Assembly (NCBI GenBank): GCA_022560555.1
Contig: JADFSZ010000073.1
Coordinates: 1 to 8,338, forward strand
Length of the DNA: 8,338 nucleotides
From: PVC group bacterium
GTDB taxonomy: Bacteria; GCA-001730085; JADFSZ01
Direction of reading: 5' to 3'
Shown here piece by piece: positions 1 through 5,998 of this stretch (position 1 is the stretch's first letter; each line of letters opens with the position of its first letter). The position numbers and the translations under genes are program-made. A model generated the notes under the pieces. That model searched no databases. It saw nothing but the letters and a program-made list of their open reading frames with translations, and was not told the origin of the DNA.

Positions 1-1
1 C

Positions 2-394
2 GATACCGCAAAAGAAGCTTTAACTTCCGGGATTGAAGCGATGACTACTGCCAATCGTTTGAGTGACATTTGCGCGTCTATACAGAAGGTGATTGAAGGT
101 CATGGGTTTTCTATTGTGAGAGACTTTGTCGGACACGGTATCGGCTCAGAGCTTCATGAGGATCCCCAAATTCCGAATTTTGGTGAACCGGGGCACGGCG
201 CGCGCATTAAAGAAGGAATGGTTTTTGCTATTGAGCCGATGGTGAACGCGGGTTGTGCTGATGTCAGAATTGATAATGATGATAAGTGGACTGTCAAAAC
301 CGTGGATAAAAAACCGTCAGCCCATTTTGAACATACGGTAGCCCTTACCCATAAAGGGCAGGAGATATTAACATGGCGAAAGACGCACCCATAG
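2..394 (+). CDS. map: Methionine aminopeptidase type I, C-terminal fragment (5' end outside window)
   Basis: Removes the initiator methionine from nascent cytosolic proteins as a dinuclear metal hydrolase. The reading frame is open from base 2, so about 130 C-terminal residues are seen; the ATG at 41 is internal, because the upstream codons in frame continue the family sequence. Visible metal-site motifs are the His of GHGIG, the LHEDP histidine, the Glu of FAIEPMV and the Glu of FEHTVAL. These match His171, His178, Glu204 and Glu235 of the E. coli enzyme. The two aspartate ligands lie upstream of the window. The C-terminus ([10 protein letters not shown]) is close to the usual family end. 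The last 22 nt overlap the start of infA, which suggests translational coupling. map followed by infA, rpmJ and rpsM is a classic bacterial order, which supports the call. Confidence 0.97.
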   Translation, partial: DTAKEALTSGIEAMTTANRLSDICASIQKVIEGHGFSIVRDFVGHGIGSELHEDPQIPNFGEPGHGARIKEGMVFAIEPMVNAGCADVRIDNDDKWTVKTVDKKPSAHFEHTVALTHKGQEILTWRKTHP

Positions 395-591
395 AAGTTG
401 AGGGTGTCATAGTTGAGCCCCTGAGTAACGCGATGTTTCGTGTGGAGCTGGAGAACGGACATCAAGTGATCGCGCATATTTCCGGAAAAATGCGAATGCA
501 TTATATTCGAATATTAGCGGGTGACAAAGTGAAACTGGAAATGTCCCCGTATGATTTAACGAAAGGAAGAATCGTTTATCGGTACAAGTAA
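373..591 (+). CDS. infA: Translation initiation factor IF-1
   Basis: A 72-residue protein of exactly the usual IF-1 length. It binds the 30S A site with IF-2 and IF-3 during initiation. It is a single S1-type OB fold spanning about residues 8-70. Recognisable family stretches are [20 protein letters not shown], the basic loop [13 protein letters not shown] and the ending [18 protein letters not shown]. The ATG at 373 has AGGAG at 360-364 with 8-nt spacing. That Shine-Dalgarno sequence sits inside the map coding region, and the first 22 nt overlap map, so expression is probably coupled to map translation. A 63-nt gap separates it from rpmJ. The usual bacterial initiator-factor context leaves little room for another identity. 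Confidence 0.98.
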   Translation: MAKDAPIEVEGVIVEPLSNAMFRVELENGHQVIAHISGKMRMHYIRILAGDKVKLEMSPYDLTKGRIVYRYK

Positions 592-654
592 AGAGTTTAG
601 AAGTGAGAGAACAGAGGCCGGAAACGATTTAAGAAAAGAATTTGGAGAAGTAAC

Positions 655-768
655 ATGAAAGTAAGACCGTCAGTAAAACGTATGTGTGAACAGTGTAAAA
701 TTATTAAACGTCACGGCGTTGTTAGGGTTGTGTGTCCAAACCCAAAGCACAAACAGCGCCAAGGATGA
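655..768 (+). CDS. rpmJ: 50S ribosomal protein L36 (zinc-binding form)
   Basis: A 37-codon gene encoding [20 protein letters not shown] and then a short basic tail ending KHKQRQG, the normal bacterial L36 length. L36 is a small zinc-ribbon protein of the large subunit. The ligands are all present: Cys11, Cys14, Cys27 and His32, so this is the zinc-containing C+ paralogue and not the zinc-independent C- form. GGAGAAG at 644-650 precedes the ATG with suitable spacing. The position between infA and rpsM is the conserved one. The 285 nt that follow, before rpsM, are much longer than usual for this junction and hold the repeats and leader elements listed separately. Confidence 0.97.
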   Translation: MKVRPSVKRMCEQCKIIKRHGVVRVVCPNPKHKQRQG

Positions 769-780
769 AATGCCGTTATT

Positions 781-830
781 CGTAAATCGTAAATGGTAAT
801 TCTGTAAATCGTAAATTGTAAATTGTAAAT
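781..830 (+). repeat. Heptanucleotide tandem repeat, unit (C/T)GTAAAT
   Basis: About seven degenerate copies of a 7-nt unit: CGTAAAT at 781 and 788, a diverged GGTAATT plus one extra base, then TGTAAAT, CGTAAAT at 810, and TGTAAAT at 817 and 824. It starts 12 nt after the rpmJ stop. Because 7 is not a multiple of 3, three units read as seven codons; on the minus strand this gives peptides such as LQFTIYDLQ, a pattern commonly seen in spurious predicted proteins. No promoter or terminator is visible in it. It is probably a simple-sequence, possibly dispersed, repeat family of this genome. Confidence 0.85.
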
Positions 831-842
831 GGCAAAAAAAGA

Positions 843-870
843 GAGACAAGAGACAAGAAACAAAAGACAA
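843..870 (+). repeat. Second heptanucleotide tandem repeat, unit GAGACAA
   Basis: Four consecutive 7-nt units, GAGACAA, GAGACAA, GAAACAA and AAGACAA, begin 12 nt after the first heptad array. The tract is purine-rich and leads directly into AAAGAGGAGA, a possible Shine-Dalgarno sequence at 874-879. The unit is unrelated in sequence to the GTAAAT array, yet it has the same 7-nt period. Confidence 0.8.
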
Positions 871-890
871 AAAGAGGAGAACGTGATTTC

Positions 891-1052
891 GTGAGTTTTC
901 AAAACATGTTTGATTGGATTTTTTCTCCGAACTTCTTTAACCCGAAACTGGAGCCCGAGCAGCCCGTGAATGGTTTTCGAGGGGCAAAGCCCATCGGAAA
1001 TCCAGGCGAACGCCAAACTCCGAACTTACAGCGACGACGAAGGAGGAGCTAA
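891..1052 (+). CDS. Possible small leader protein of 53 residues upstream of rpsM
   Basis: An open frame from GTG (891) to TAA (1050-1052). It has GAGGAG at 874-879, 11 nt upstream of the GTG; an in-frame ATG at 906 is an alternative start. The product would begin with Val/[21 protein letters not shown], be Pro/Asn-rich in the middle, and end QRRRRRS. The Arg run comes from codons that also form the rpsM Shine-Dalgarno sequence. The stop lies 1 nt before the rpsM GTG, the arrangement expected for translational coupling. No family is recognised, there is no signal peptide or membrane segment, and the frame also contains the hairpin at 971-1004. It could equally be a chance ORF in an untranslated leader, or a cis-acting leader peptide. 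Comparative data would be needed to decide. Confidence 0.35.
   Translation: MSFQNMFDWIFSPNFFNPKLEPEQPVNGFRGAKPIGNPGERQTPNLQRRRRRS
971..1004 (+). promoter_or_regulatory. Long imperfect hairpin in the rpsM leader
   Basis: GGGC(982-985)-AAA-GCCC(989-992) forms the apex. After a G-A mismatch the stem continues as TTTTCGA (974-980) with TCGGAAA (994-1000), which includes one G-U pair. After one bulged T, TGG (971-973) pairs with CCA (1002-1004), giving about 14 pairs in all. A short GGC-GAAC-GCC hairpin (1005-1014) follows directly. There is no U-tract, so it is not an intrinsic terminator. It ends 35 nt before the rpsM Shine-Dalgarno sequence. Alpha-operon mRNAs in other bacteria are controlled by S4 binding to structured RNA near rpsM, so a ribosomal-protein regulatory site is a reasonable inference but unproven. 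Confidence 0.45.
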
Positions 1053-1053
1053 A

Positions 1054-1437
1054 GTGCCAAGAATTGTTGGAATTGATATCCCGAAAGAAAAACGTATTGA
1101 GGCGTCCTTACGCTATATCTATGGTATTGGGCTTGTGACATCTCAGAAAATTCTAAAGACGGCCGGCATCAAGGAAGATGTCCGTGCCAAAGAGCTCACG
1201 GAAGAGGAAGTGAGCCGAATTGCGAGTGTGATTCAAAAGAATTTTAAGGTTGAAGGAGATTTAAAACGGGAACGTACAGGGAATGTCAAACGACTGATGG
1301 ATATCGGTTGCTACAGAGGGCAGCGTCATAAAAAAGGTTTGCCCGTGCATGGTCAAAGGACTCATACAAATGCCCGGACACGAAAAGGGCCGAGAAAAAC
1401 CATGGCTGGCAGAGCAAAACCGCCATCGAAAGGATAA
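1054..1437 (+). CDS. rpsM: 30S ribosomal protein S13
   Basis: A 127-residue head protein of the small subunit that contacts the 50S subunit and P-site tRNA. The GTG at 1054 is chosen because a near-perfect AAGGAGGA (1040-1047) precedes it with 6-nt spacing and the product then begins (M)[18 protein letters not shown], the standard S13 N-terminus. An ATG at 970 would add 28 residues absent from the family. The helix-turn region with YIYGIG lies near residues 21-26, and the S13 signature [19 protein letters not shown] lies near 95-113. The C-terminal tail is basic (RAKPPSKG), as expected for contact with tRNA and rRNA. It is followed by rpsK after 6 nt. Regulation may act through the structured leader and the short upstream ORF. 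Confidence 0.98.
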   Translation: MPRIVGIDIPKEKRIEASLRYIYGIGLVTSQKILKTAGIKEDVRAKELTEEEVSRIASVIQKNFKVEGDLKRERTGNVKRLMDIGCYRGQRHKKGLPVHGQRTHTNARTRKGPRKTMAGRAKPPSKG

Positions 1438-1443
1438 TCAGTT

Positions 1444-1848
1444 ATGGTAAAACAAGCACCGAAAAAAACAATACGTGGACGTCGAAAAAAAATTGTTAAA
1501 AATGTTACGTCCGGCATTGCGTATATCAAGGCCACATTTAACAATACGATCATCACCATTGTAGATCGAAAAGGAAATACGATTTCATGGTCGTCTGCCG
1601 GAGCTGTTGGTTTTAGCGGCTCAAAACAGTCTACGCCGTTCGCGGCTCAAATTGCCGGGCAAGCCGCTGCCCGAAAAGCTATGGATCATGGAATGAAGGA
1701 AATTGAAGTCTATGTTAAAGGGCCCGGGGCCGGTCGGGAAGCGGCTATCCGCTCATTACAGGCGGCCGGACTCAATATCAGCCTTATTAAAGATATCACA
1801 CCCATTCCGCACAACGGGTGTCGTCCTCCAAAGAGAAGGCGTGTTTAA
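1444..1848 (+). CDS. rpsK: 30S ribosomal protein S11
   Basis: A 134-residue platform protein of the small subunit that helps shape the mRNA exit channel with S7 and S18. The first 17 or so residues are a basic extension ([14 protein letters not shown]), as usual in bacterial S11. The core contains [38 protein letters not shown] and [20 protein letters not shown]. It ends with the diagnostic [17 protein letters not shown]. The start is the first ATG after rpsM, with AAAGGA (1428-1433) inside the last codons of rpsM serving as Shine-Dalgarno; spacing is about 10 nt. The 6-nt gap from rpsM and 20-nt gap to rpsD indicate one transcript. The isoaspartate-prone HNG motif typical of S11 is present. 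Confidence 0.98.
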   Translation: MVKQAPKKTIRGRRKKIVKNVTSGIAYIKATFNNTIITIVDRKGNTISWSSAGAVGFSGSKQSTPFAAQIAGQAAARKAMDHGMKEIEVYVKGPGAGREAAIRSLQAAGLNISLIKDITPIPHNGCRPPKRRRV

Positions 1849-1868
1849 GAAAGGAGCAAGTAAGAGAT

Positions 1869-2495
1869 ATGTCAAAATATATTGGCCCAGTATGTAAACT
1901 ATGCCGCCGGGAGGGAGTGAAGCTCTTTCTCAAAGGGAACCGGTGTGAGTCTGATAAATGCGCGATAGAGCGTAGACCTAAACCGCCCGGGATCCATGGC
2001 GCCCGACGGCGAAAAATGACGGGATATGGTCTTCAGCTCAGAGAAAAGCAAAAACTCAAAAGAAAGTACGGGCTTTTAGAAAAGCAGTTTCATCATACAT
2101 TTGTTGTGGCTGAAAAAATGAAAGGGATTACCGGATTGAATCTTCTTCAGCTTCTTGAAAGACGTATTGACAATCTTGTGTTTCGTGTGGGCCTTGCGAA
2201 TTCCCGCCGGCAGGCCAGGCAAATGGTGAAGCACGGTTGGTTTTTTGTGAATGGCCGAAAAGTGGATCTTCCGGGATTTACCTTAAAAGAAGAAGACGTA
2301 TTGTCGGTTAAGCCAAGCGACGAGCGAAACGCGCGCTTGAAAGAGATTCGTGAATTAACGTCCAGACGTGAGAGGCCCGAATGGCTTTTGTTTGACGAAA
2401 ATGTATTTGAAACAAAGATCGCGCGCTATCCTGTTAAGGATGAGATTGACGCGAGCATTCAAGAACAGCTTATTGTTGAATTATACTCAAGGTAA
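1869..2495 (+). CDS. rpsD: 30S ribosomal protein S4 (zinc-binding form)
   Basis: A 208-residue primary 16S rRNA-binding protein needed for early 30S assembly; in several bacteria it is also the autogenous repressor of this operon. The ATG at 1869 gives the family start MSKYIGPVCKLCRREG. An ATG at 1818 in the same frame would add 17 residues and overlap rpsK, so it was rejected. AAGGAG lies at 1851-1856, with a slightly long 12-nt spacing. Cys9, Cys12, Cys26 and Cys31 make a zinc knuckle, as in Thermus S4. The S4 RNA-binding domain (LERRIDNLVFRVG, then RRQARQMVKHGWFFVNGRKV) covers roughly residues 98-160. The C-terminus ends in the family-typical IVELYSR. A 55-nt gap precedes rpoA. Confidence 0.98.
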   Translation: MSKYIGPVCKLCRREGVKLFLKGNRCESDKCAIERRPKPPGIHGARRRKMTGYGLQLREKQKLKRKYGLLEKQFHHTFVVAEKMKGITGLNLLQLLERRIDNLVFRVGLANSRRQARQMVKHGWFFVNGRKVDLPGFTLKEEDVLSVKPSDERNARLKEIRELTSRRERPEWLLFDENVFETKIARYPVKDEIDASIQEQLIVELYSR

Positions 2496-2550
2496 AAACA
2501 TCCGAAGATATTTTCGAGGATAAAGCTAGCATTAAGAAGGGAGTCTGAAT

Positions 2551-3606
2551 ATGGTTATTAAGTGGAAATGTTTCGAAATGCCGAAACGGCTTGCGTGTGA
2601 CACGGAATCTCTTACCGAAGAATATGGTAAGTTTATTGCCGAACCATTTGAGCGCGGTTTTGGACACACATTAGGGAATTCTTTAAGAAGAATCCTTTTG
2701 TCATCGTTGGAAAGTTATGCCATTACAAATATTAAGATTGACACTGTCTCTCATGAATTTACGACGATCGAAGGAGTTCTCGAAGATGTTCCCGAAATTG
2801 TCGTTAATTTGAGAAAAATTGTATTTCGTTCGTCCGTGAGAACGCCCAAAACCCTTTTTCTTAATATCAATAAAAAGGGAGATGTGTTGGCCCGTGATAT
2901 CGAGCTTGACGGGACCATCGAAATTCTCAATCCCGAGCAGCATGTGTGCACGCTTGATTCAGCCGTTAATCTCAAAATGGAACTCCATCTCGAGATTGGC
3001 CGTGGTTTTGTTCCCGCGGATCGAAACAAAAAAGAACCGCAGGTGATCGATGTGATTCCTATGGATTCCAATTTTTCTCCTGTGACGCGTGTAAATTATT
3101 TTGTTGATGACAGCCGTGTGGGACAAGTGACGGACTTTGATCGATTGATTATTGAAATCTATACAAACGGCTCGATTCATCCTCAGGACGCGCTTGTCCA
3201 TTCAGCCCTGATTTTGAAAGAACATATGGAAATTTTTGTTGATCTTGATTTAACGCCTGAAGTAGAACGTCAAGAAGTGGTTATGCAGGATCCTATGGAA
3301 CAGTTGATGAAGAAGCCCATCGATGAGCTGGAGCTTTCTGTGCGCTCGGCAAACTGTCTCACGGATGCCGAGATCAATACAATCGGAGAGCTTGTGATCA
3401 AGTCGGAGCAGGACCTGTTGAAATATAGAAATTTCGGAAAAAAGTCGCTGGATGAAATTAAGGGGATTTTACAATCCGTTGGTCTAAGTTTAAACATGCA
3501 GGTGACTGTTGAAGCGAACCCTGAGGCAAAACCTGAGGAAACAGCAGAACCTCAGGAAACAGCAGAACCTCAGGCAACAGCAGAACCTCAGGGAAAAGAA
3601 GGGTAA
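2551..3606 (+). CDS. rpoA: DNA-directed RNA polymerase subunit alpha
   Basis: A 351-residue alpha subunit; the alpha dimer nucleates assembly of beta and beta' and its C-terminal domain binds UP-element DNA and activators. The N-terminal domain (about 1-230) contains EPFERGFGHTLGNSLRRILL and the later VDDSRVGQVTDFDRL and HPQDALVHSALIL segments. The C-terminal domain (about 250-318) has LSVRSANCL, with the Arg and Asn used for DNA contact, and NFGKKSLDEIKGIL. AAGGGAG (2537-2543) supports the ATG at 2551; an in-frame ATG at 2578 is less well placed. After the usual end (GLSLNM) there is an extra 32-residue acidic, Pro-rich tail. It includes three copies of a TAEPQ(E/A/G) hexapeptide, an unusual feature for alpha. 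rplQ starts 5 nt after the stop. Confidence 0.98.
   Translation: MVIKWKCFEMPKRLACDTESLTEEYGKFIAEPFERGFGHTLGNSLRRILLSSLESYAITNIKIDTVSHEFTTIEGVLEDVPEIVVNLRKIVFRSSVRTPKTLFLNINKKGDVLARDIELDGTIEILNPEQHVCTLDSAVNLKMELHLEIGRGFVPADRNKKEPQVIDVIPMDSNFSPVTRVNYFVDDSRVGQVTDFDRLIIEIYTNGSIHPQDALVHSALILKEHMEIFVDLDLTPEVERQEVVMQDPMEQLMKKPIDELELSVRSANCLTDAEINTIGELVIKSEQDLLKYRNFGKKSLDEIKGILQSVGLSLNMQVTVEANPEAKPEETAEPQETAEPQATAEPQGKEG
3541..3594 (+). repeat. 18-bp tandem repeat encoding the alpha-subunit tail
   Basis: Three in-frame copies of ACAGCAGAACCTCAGG followed by AA, CA or GA (3541-3558, 3559-3576, 3577-3594). They encode TAEPQ(E/A/G), residues 331-348 of RpoA. The near-identity at DNA level suggests recent slippage expansion; a degenerate relative (CCTGAGG) precedes it at 3520-3538. 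Confidence 0.9.
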
Positions 3607-3611
3607 AAATT

Positions 3612-4103
3612 ATGCGTCATCGTAGTTTAGGATATAGAATTCAGGTCAATTCAAGCCATCGCCGGGCTCTCATTAGTAATTTGCTCGCGAGTCTTTTTAC
3701 GCATGAACGGATTAAAACAACCATATTGCACGCGAAGGCCTTGTCTCGTGAGGCGGATAAAATAATCACGCTTGCCAAAAGAAAAAATCTTCACTCGCGT
3801 CGATTGGCTGCCAAAAAACTCCGCGATAAAATAGCGCTCAAGAAGCTTTTTGATGATATCCAAGGGCGCTATGACGGACGAAAAGGGGGTTATACGCGCA
3901 TTATCAAGCTGTCCGGATATCGTAAAGGAGACGGGGCTTCCTTGGCTCTGATTGAGTTGACCGAGCGGCGTATTGTAAAAGAAGAGAAGAAAGAAAAAGA
4001 AGAGTCCGCGACAAATGTGAAACAGATCGAAGAGAAACCTGAAAAGGAATCTTTTGTGAAAAAAGTAAAAAACGCTGTTAAAAAGAAAGCGACTGCTAAG
4101 TAG
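3612..4103 (+). CDS. rplQ: 50S ribosomal protein L17 with a lysine/glutamate-rich C-terminal extension
   Basis: A large-subunit protein near the tunnel exit. Residues 1-120 are a complete L17: MRHRSLGYRI, then HRRALISNLLASLFTHERIK, ITLAKRKNLHSRRLA, LFDDIQGRYDGRKGGYTRI and a typical ending in LALIELTERR. Family members usually stop at about 115-130 residues. Here a 43-residue tail follows (residues 121-163), rich in Lys and Glu (VKEEKKEKEE, then EKPEKESFVKKVKNAVKKKA). It is likely disordered or helical and surface exposed. AAGAAGGG at 3595-3602, at the end of rpoA, supplies the Shine-Dalgarno sequence, about 9 nt before ATG. It is the last gene of the operon, and the terminator begins 33 nt after its stop. 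Confidence 0.97.
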   Translation: MRHRSLGYRIQVNSSHRRALISNLLASLFTHERIKTTILHAKALSREADKIITLAKRKNLHSRRLAAKKLRDKIALKKLFDDIQGRYDGRKGGYTRIIKLSGYRKGDGASLALIELTERRIVKEEKKEKEESATNVKQIEEKPEKESFVKKVKNAVKKKATAK

Positions 4104-4135
4104 GGTTTCGCGGAAATATATTTCTTAGTGATGAG

Positions 4136-4172
4136 AAAAATCCTTCAAGACGGTATGTTTTGGAGGATTTTT
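4136..4172. terminator. Bidirectional intrinsic terminator between convergent genes
   Basis: AAAAATCCTTCAAGAC (4136-4151) pairs with GTTTTGGAGGATTTTT (4157-4172) around a GGTAT loop, with two G-U pairs. The T-rich side ends rplQ transcription on the + strand. The A-run at 4136-4140 gives a U-run on the minus strand, so it also serves the gene ending at 4188. Confidence 0.92.
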
Positions 4173-4187
4173 TACTTTTAAGCAAAA

Positions 4188-5840
4188 TCAGCGAGAACCT
4201 TTCTTGCCCATTTGCTTTTCTTTGGTCTTTTTTTGAGTTTCCTGTGTGACACCATGGGATTTTAGTGCATTCTTCTCTTTTAATGAGGATCGTTTCATAT
4301 TCTCTTTATCTTTTAATGCACGACTCCGTTCATCAAGAGCGAGTGCGTCAATTCTTTTTTCCAACTCTTCAACTTTGCTCATCCCTTCATTTTTGTCATC
4401 GCTTGAATCTGCGGGAGTTTGCGCCGGCGGTGTATTGTCTTCGATTTGATGAAGAAGCGCGAGCCTCTTTACGGGATGATTCGGCAGCACTAGGCGAAAC
4501 AAGGCCCAGACTCCATTACCCTGTTGCACAGGAGTCGGGGTTGATGGCGATACCACAGGAACGACCTTCCGGATTTTTTTTGACTTTTCTCGGATAGTCA
4601 CGACGGATTGTGCCTGTTGTTTGCTTATGGAGGTGGTGATAATGGATTGTGACTGCTCTTTGGCTATTCGGGTGTAAGGGGCTGAGGTCAAAGTTTCTGG
4701 TGACCTGTCGAAGGCCGGGGTTTTTTCGTCCGATGAGGCTTTGACAATTTCAATGTATGTTGTTTGGATGACATAGACCTCGTCATCCACTTTGAGGGCA
4801 ACTTCTTGGGTTTTGATTCTCGTTTGAGACTCAGAAGAGCCCTTAGGTTTATCTCGAACATGGTTGACGGTCGAAAGTGTTTCGATAATCGTAATGTCCT
4901 CCTTGTTTTCTATGTCTAATTTGGACGCGAGAACGTTTCTTGCTTTAACAGCCCCCACAAGGTTATCCGAGGCTTCTAAACTTTCAATTTTCGCGATGTC
5001 CGATTCATCTTCGTTTAACTCAGCTTTTATATAGGCGGATTCATCCTGAAAACTTACTTTGATGAGCAGGACGGTGGATATGGGGCCGGTTGGTGATTTT
5101 TGAATTTTAACTTTTTCCATGCTTAAAATCGTAATCTCTTTTTCCTCTACGGACGAACCTGATGTATTCGTAAAAAGGGCGGAGGCAAAATCTAAAATAC
5201 GGTTTTCAATGGCAGCCCCTTGGGCACCGGTCATGTTGTCCAAAATGGCAGAGGCATCCTCACCTAAAGGGGCGTCTAATTCGGTATGAGCATTGGTGTC
5301 AAGAAGCTCTTCTTGTATTTCAACCAGGGCTTTTGCGCCGGGAGTTCCGGGATACAAATCCTTTTCTTCTTCAGGTTCCAATTCAATTTTTAAGGATTTT
5401 GCAAAGTTGAATAGGTACATGTTGGTGATATCCAATTCGAGCTTGCTGACATAAAGGTGTCCGTATTTTTTGAGGTTATCGGTAATGTCTTGCACGTCTT
5501 TGTCGGCTGATGTCCCGGGGTGTCCCGGAAAGATCTGGATTTTTTCATGCGTGCGGGGTACAAAAAACCGCAGGATCCACATTTTTGCCTGTTCCATGTC
5601 AAATCCACCGGCAATAACGTGAATGGGTTCGTTAAGATAATCTTTAATGTCCGGATCGACATCATCGGGGAGCTGAAATTTTTTATCGTATTTTTCACCT
5701 AAAAAGTAAAGCACATCATCTTCTTCAACAACTTTTCCTTGGATGTCGGTTTCAAAGAAACTTTTGGCTTGAGCTGAGGGAGTCCCCCATATAAGAATTG
5801 CCAGAAGAATGAGGCTTAATTGAGAAAGATGTCGTTTCAT
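4188..5840 (-). CDS. Exported protein of unknown function, 550 residues
   Basis: No family is recognised. The ATG at 5840 has a strong GAAGGAG Shine-Dalgarno sequence about 7 nt upstream. Residues 1-25 form a Sec signal peptide: basic MKRH, a hydrophobic core, and an AQA cleavage site before KSFFE. The mature part has no cysteine. Residues 26-200 are strongly acidic (DDVDPD, ELEPEEEKD). Residues 230-370 alternate charged and hydrophobic residues, as in a beta-rich fold (ITILSMEKVKI, TVLLIKVSFQ, EVYVIQTTYIEIV). Residues 394-416 contain a short imperfect duplication (QSQSIIT, QAQSVVT). A Pro/Thr-rich linker at 430-440 is followed by a charged, likely coiled-coil stretch (about 486-525) and a Lys-rich tail. 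The acidic front and basic end are striking. It is a single-gene unit with its own promoter and terminator, so the context gives no function. Confidence 0.85.
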   Translation of the reverse strand: MKRHLSQLSLILLAILIWGTPSAQAKSFFETDIQGKVVEEDDVLYFLGEKYDKKFQLPDDVDPDIKDYLNEPIHVIAGGFDMEQAKMWILRFFVPRTHEKIQIFPGHPGTSADKDVQDITDNLKKYGHLYVSKLELDITNMYLFNFAKSLKIELEPEEEKDLYPGTPGAKALVEIQEELLDTNAHTELDAPLGEDASAILDNMTGAQGAAIENRILDFASALFTNTSGSSVEEKEITILSMEKVKIQKSPTGPISTVLLIKVSFQDESAYIKAELNEDESDIAKIESLEASDNLVGAVKARNVLASKLDIENKEDITIIETLSTVNHVRDKPKGSSESQTRIKTQEVALKVDDEVYVIQTTYIEIVKASSDEKTPAFDRSPETLTSAPYTRIAKEQSQSIITTSISKQQAQSVVTIREKSKKIRKVVPVVSPSTPTPVQQGNGVWALFRLVLPNHPVKRLALLHQIEDNTPPAQTPADSSDDKNEGMSKVEELEKRIDALALDERSRALKDKENMKRSSLKEKNALKSHGVTQETQKKTKEKQMGKKGSR

Positions 5841-5919
5841 GGATAATCTCCTTCAATGAACATATGATCGTGCGTTGTCGTGGCGATTTTCCTAAAATTC
5901 ACTTTCTATAATTCTTTTC

Positions 5920-5943
5920 AGAAATTTCTAGAAATGCAGAAAT
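5920..5943. promoter_or_regulatory. Overlapping palindromes in the 5' leader of the 550-residue gene
   Basis: AGAAATTTCT (5920-5929) and TTTCTAGAAA (5925-5934) are both perfect 10-bp palindromes sharing five bases. A third AGAAAT lies at 5938-5943. They fall about 80-100 nt upstream of the ATG at 5840, downstream of the predicted promoter. This could be a protein-binding site or a minor RNA structure; AT-richness makes chance occurrence plausible. Confidence 0.3.
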
Positions 5944-5965
5944 TACAGACCCTGCGACATGGTTT

Positions 5966-5998
5966 ACATACTTATTTAACATATTTAATAAGGTATGT
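5966..5998. promoter_or_regulatory. Inverted repeat, candidate operator over the 550-residue gene promoter
   Basis: ACATACTTATT (5966-5976) pairs with AATAAGTATGT-like sequence at 5987-5998; the right arm carries one extra G at 5992. The arms are 11 bp with a 10-nt AT-rich centre. The element covers the space from the end of the -35 box to beyond the -10 box, the position expected of a repressor site. No regulator gene is visible nearby. Confidence 0.4.

Noticed and set aside
154-501. Minus-strand open frame opposite map and infA
   Set aside because: Shadow of two certain genes on the + strand; no Shine-Dalgarno sequence or family resemblance.
781-870. CRISPR array
   Set aside because: The repeats are contiguous 7-nt units without spacers.
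670-1016. Two minus-strand open frames with LQFTIYDLQ-like repeats
   Set aside because: They are translations of the heptad repeat array (three 7-nt units equal seven codons), overlap rpmJ and the rpsM leader antisense, and lack start signals.
970-1053. N-terminal extension of S13 from an upstream ATG
   Set aside because: The added 28 residues are foreign to S13, and the near-perfect Shine-Dalgarno sequence sits right before the GTG at 1054.
2496-2550. Terminator or attenuator between rpsD and rpoA (CGAA...TTCG)
   Set aside because: Only a 4-bp core stem and no U-tract; the genes read as one operon.
5963-5991. Plus-strand promoter TTTACA-17-TAATAA
   Set aside because: No plus-strand gene lies downstream; the match arises from the AT-rich inverted repeat over the minus-strand promoter.
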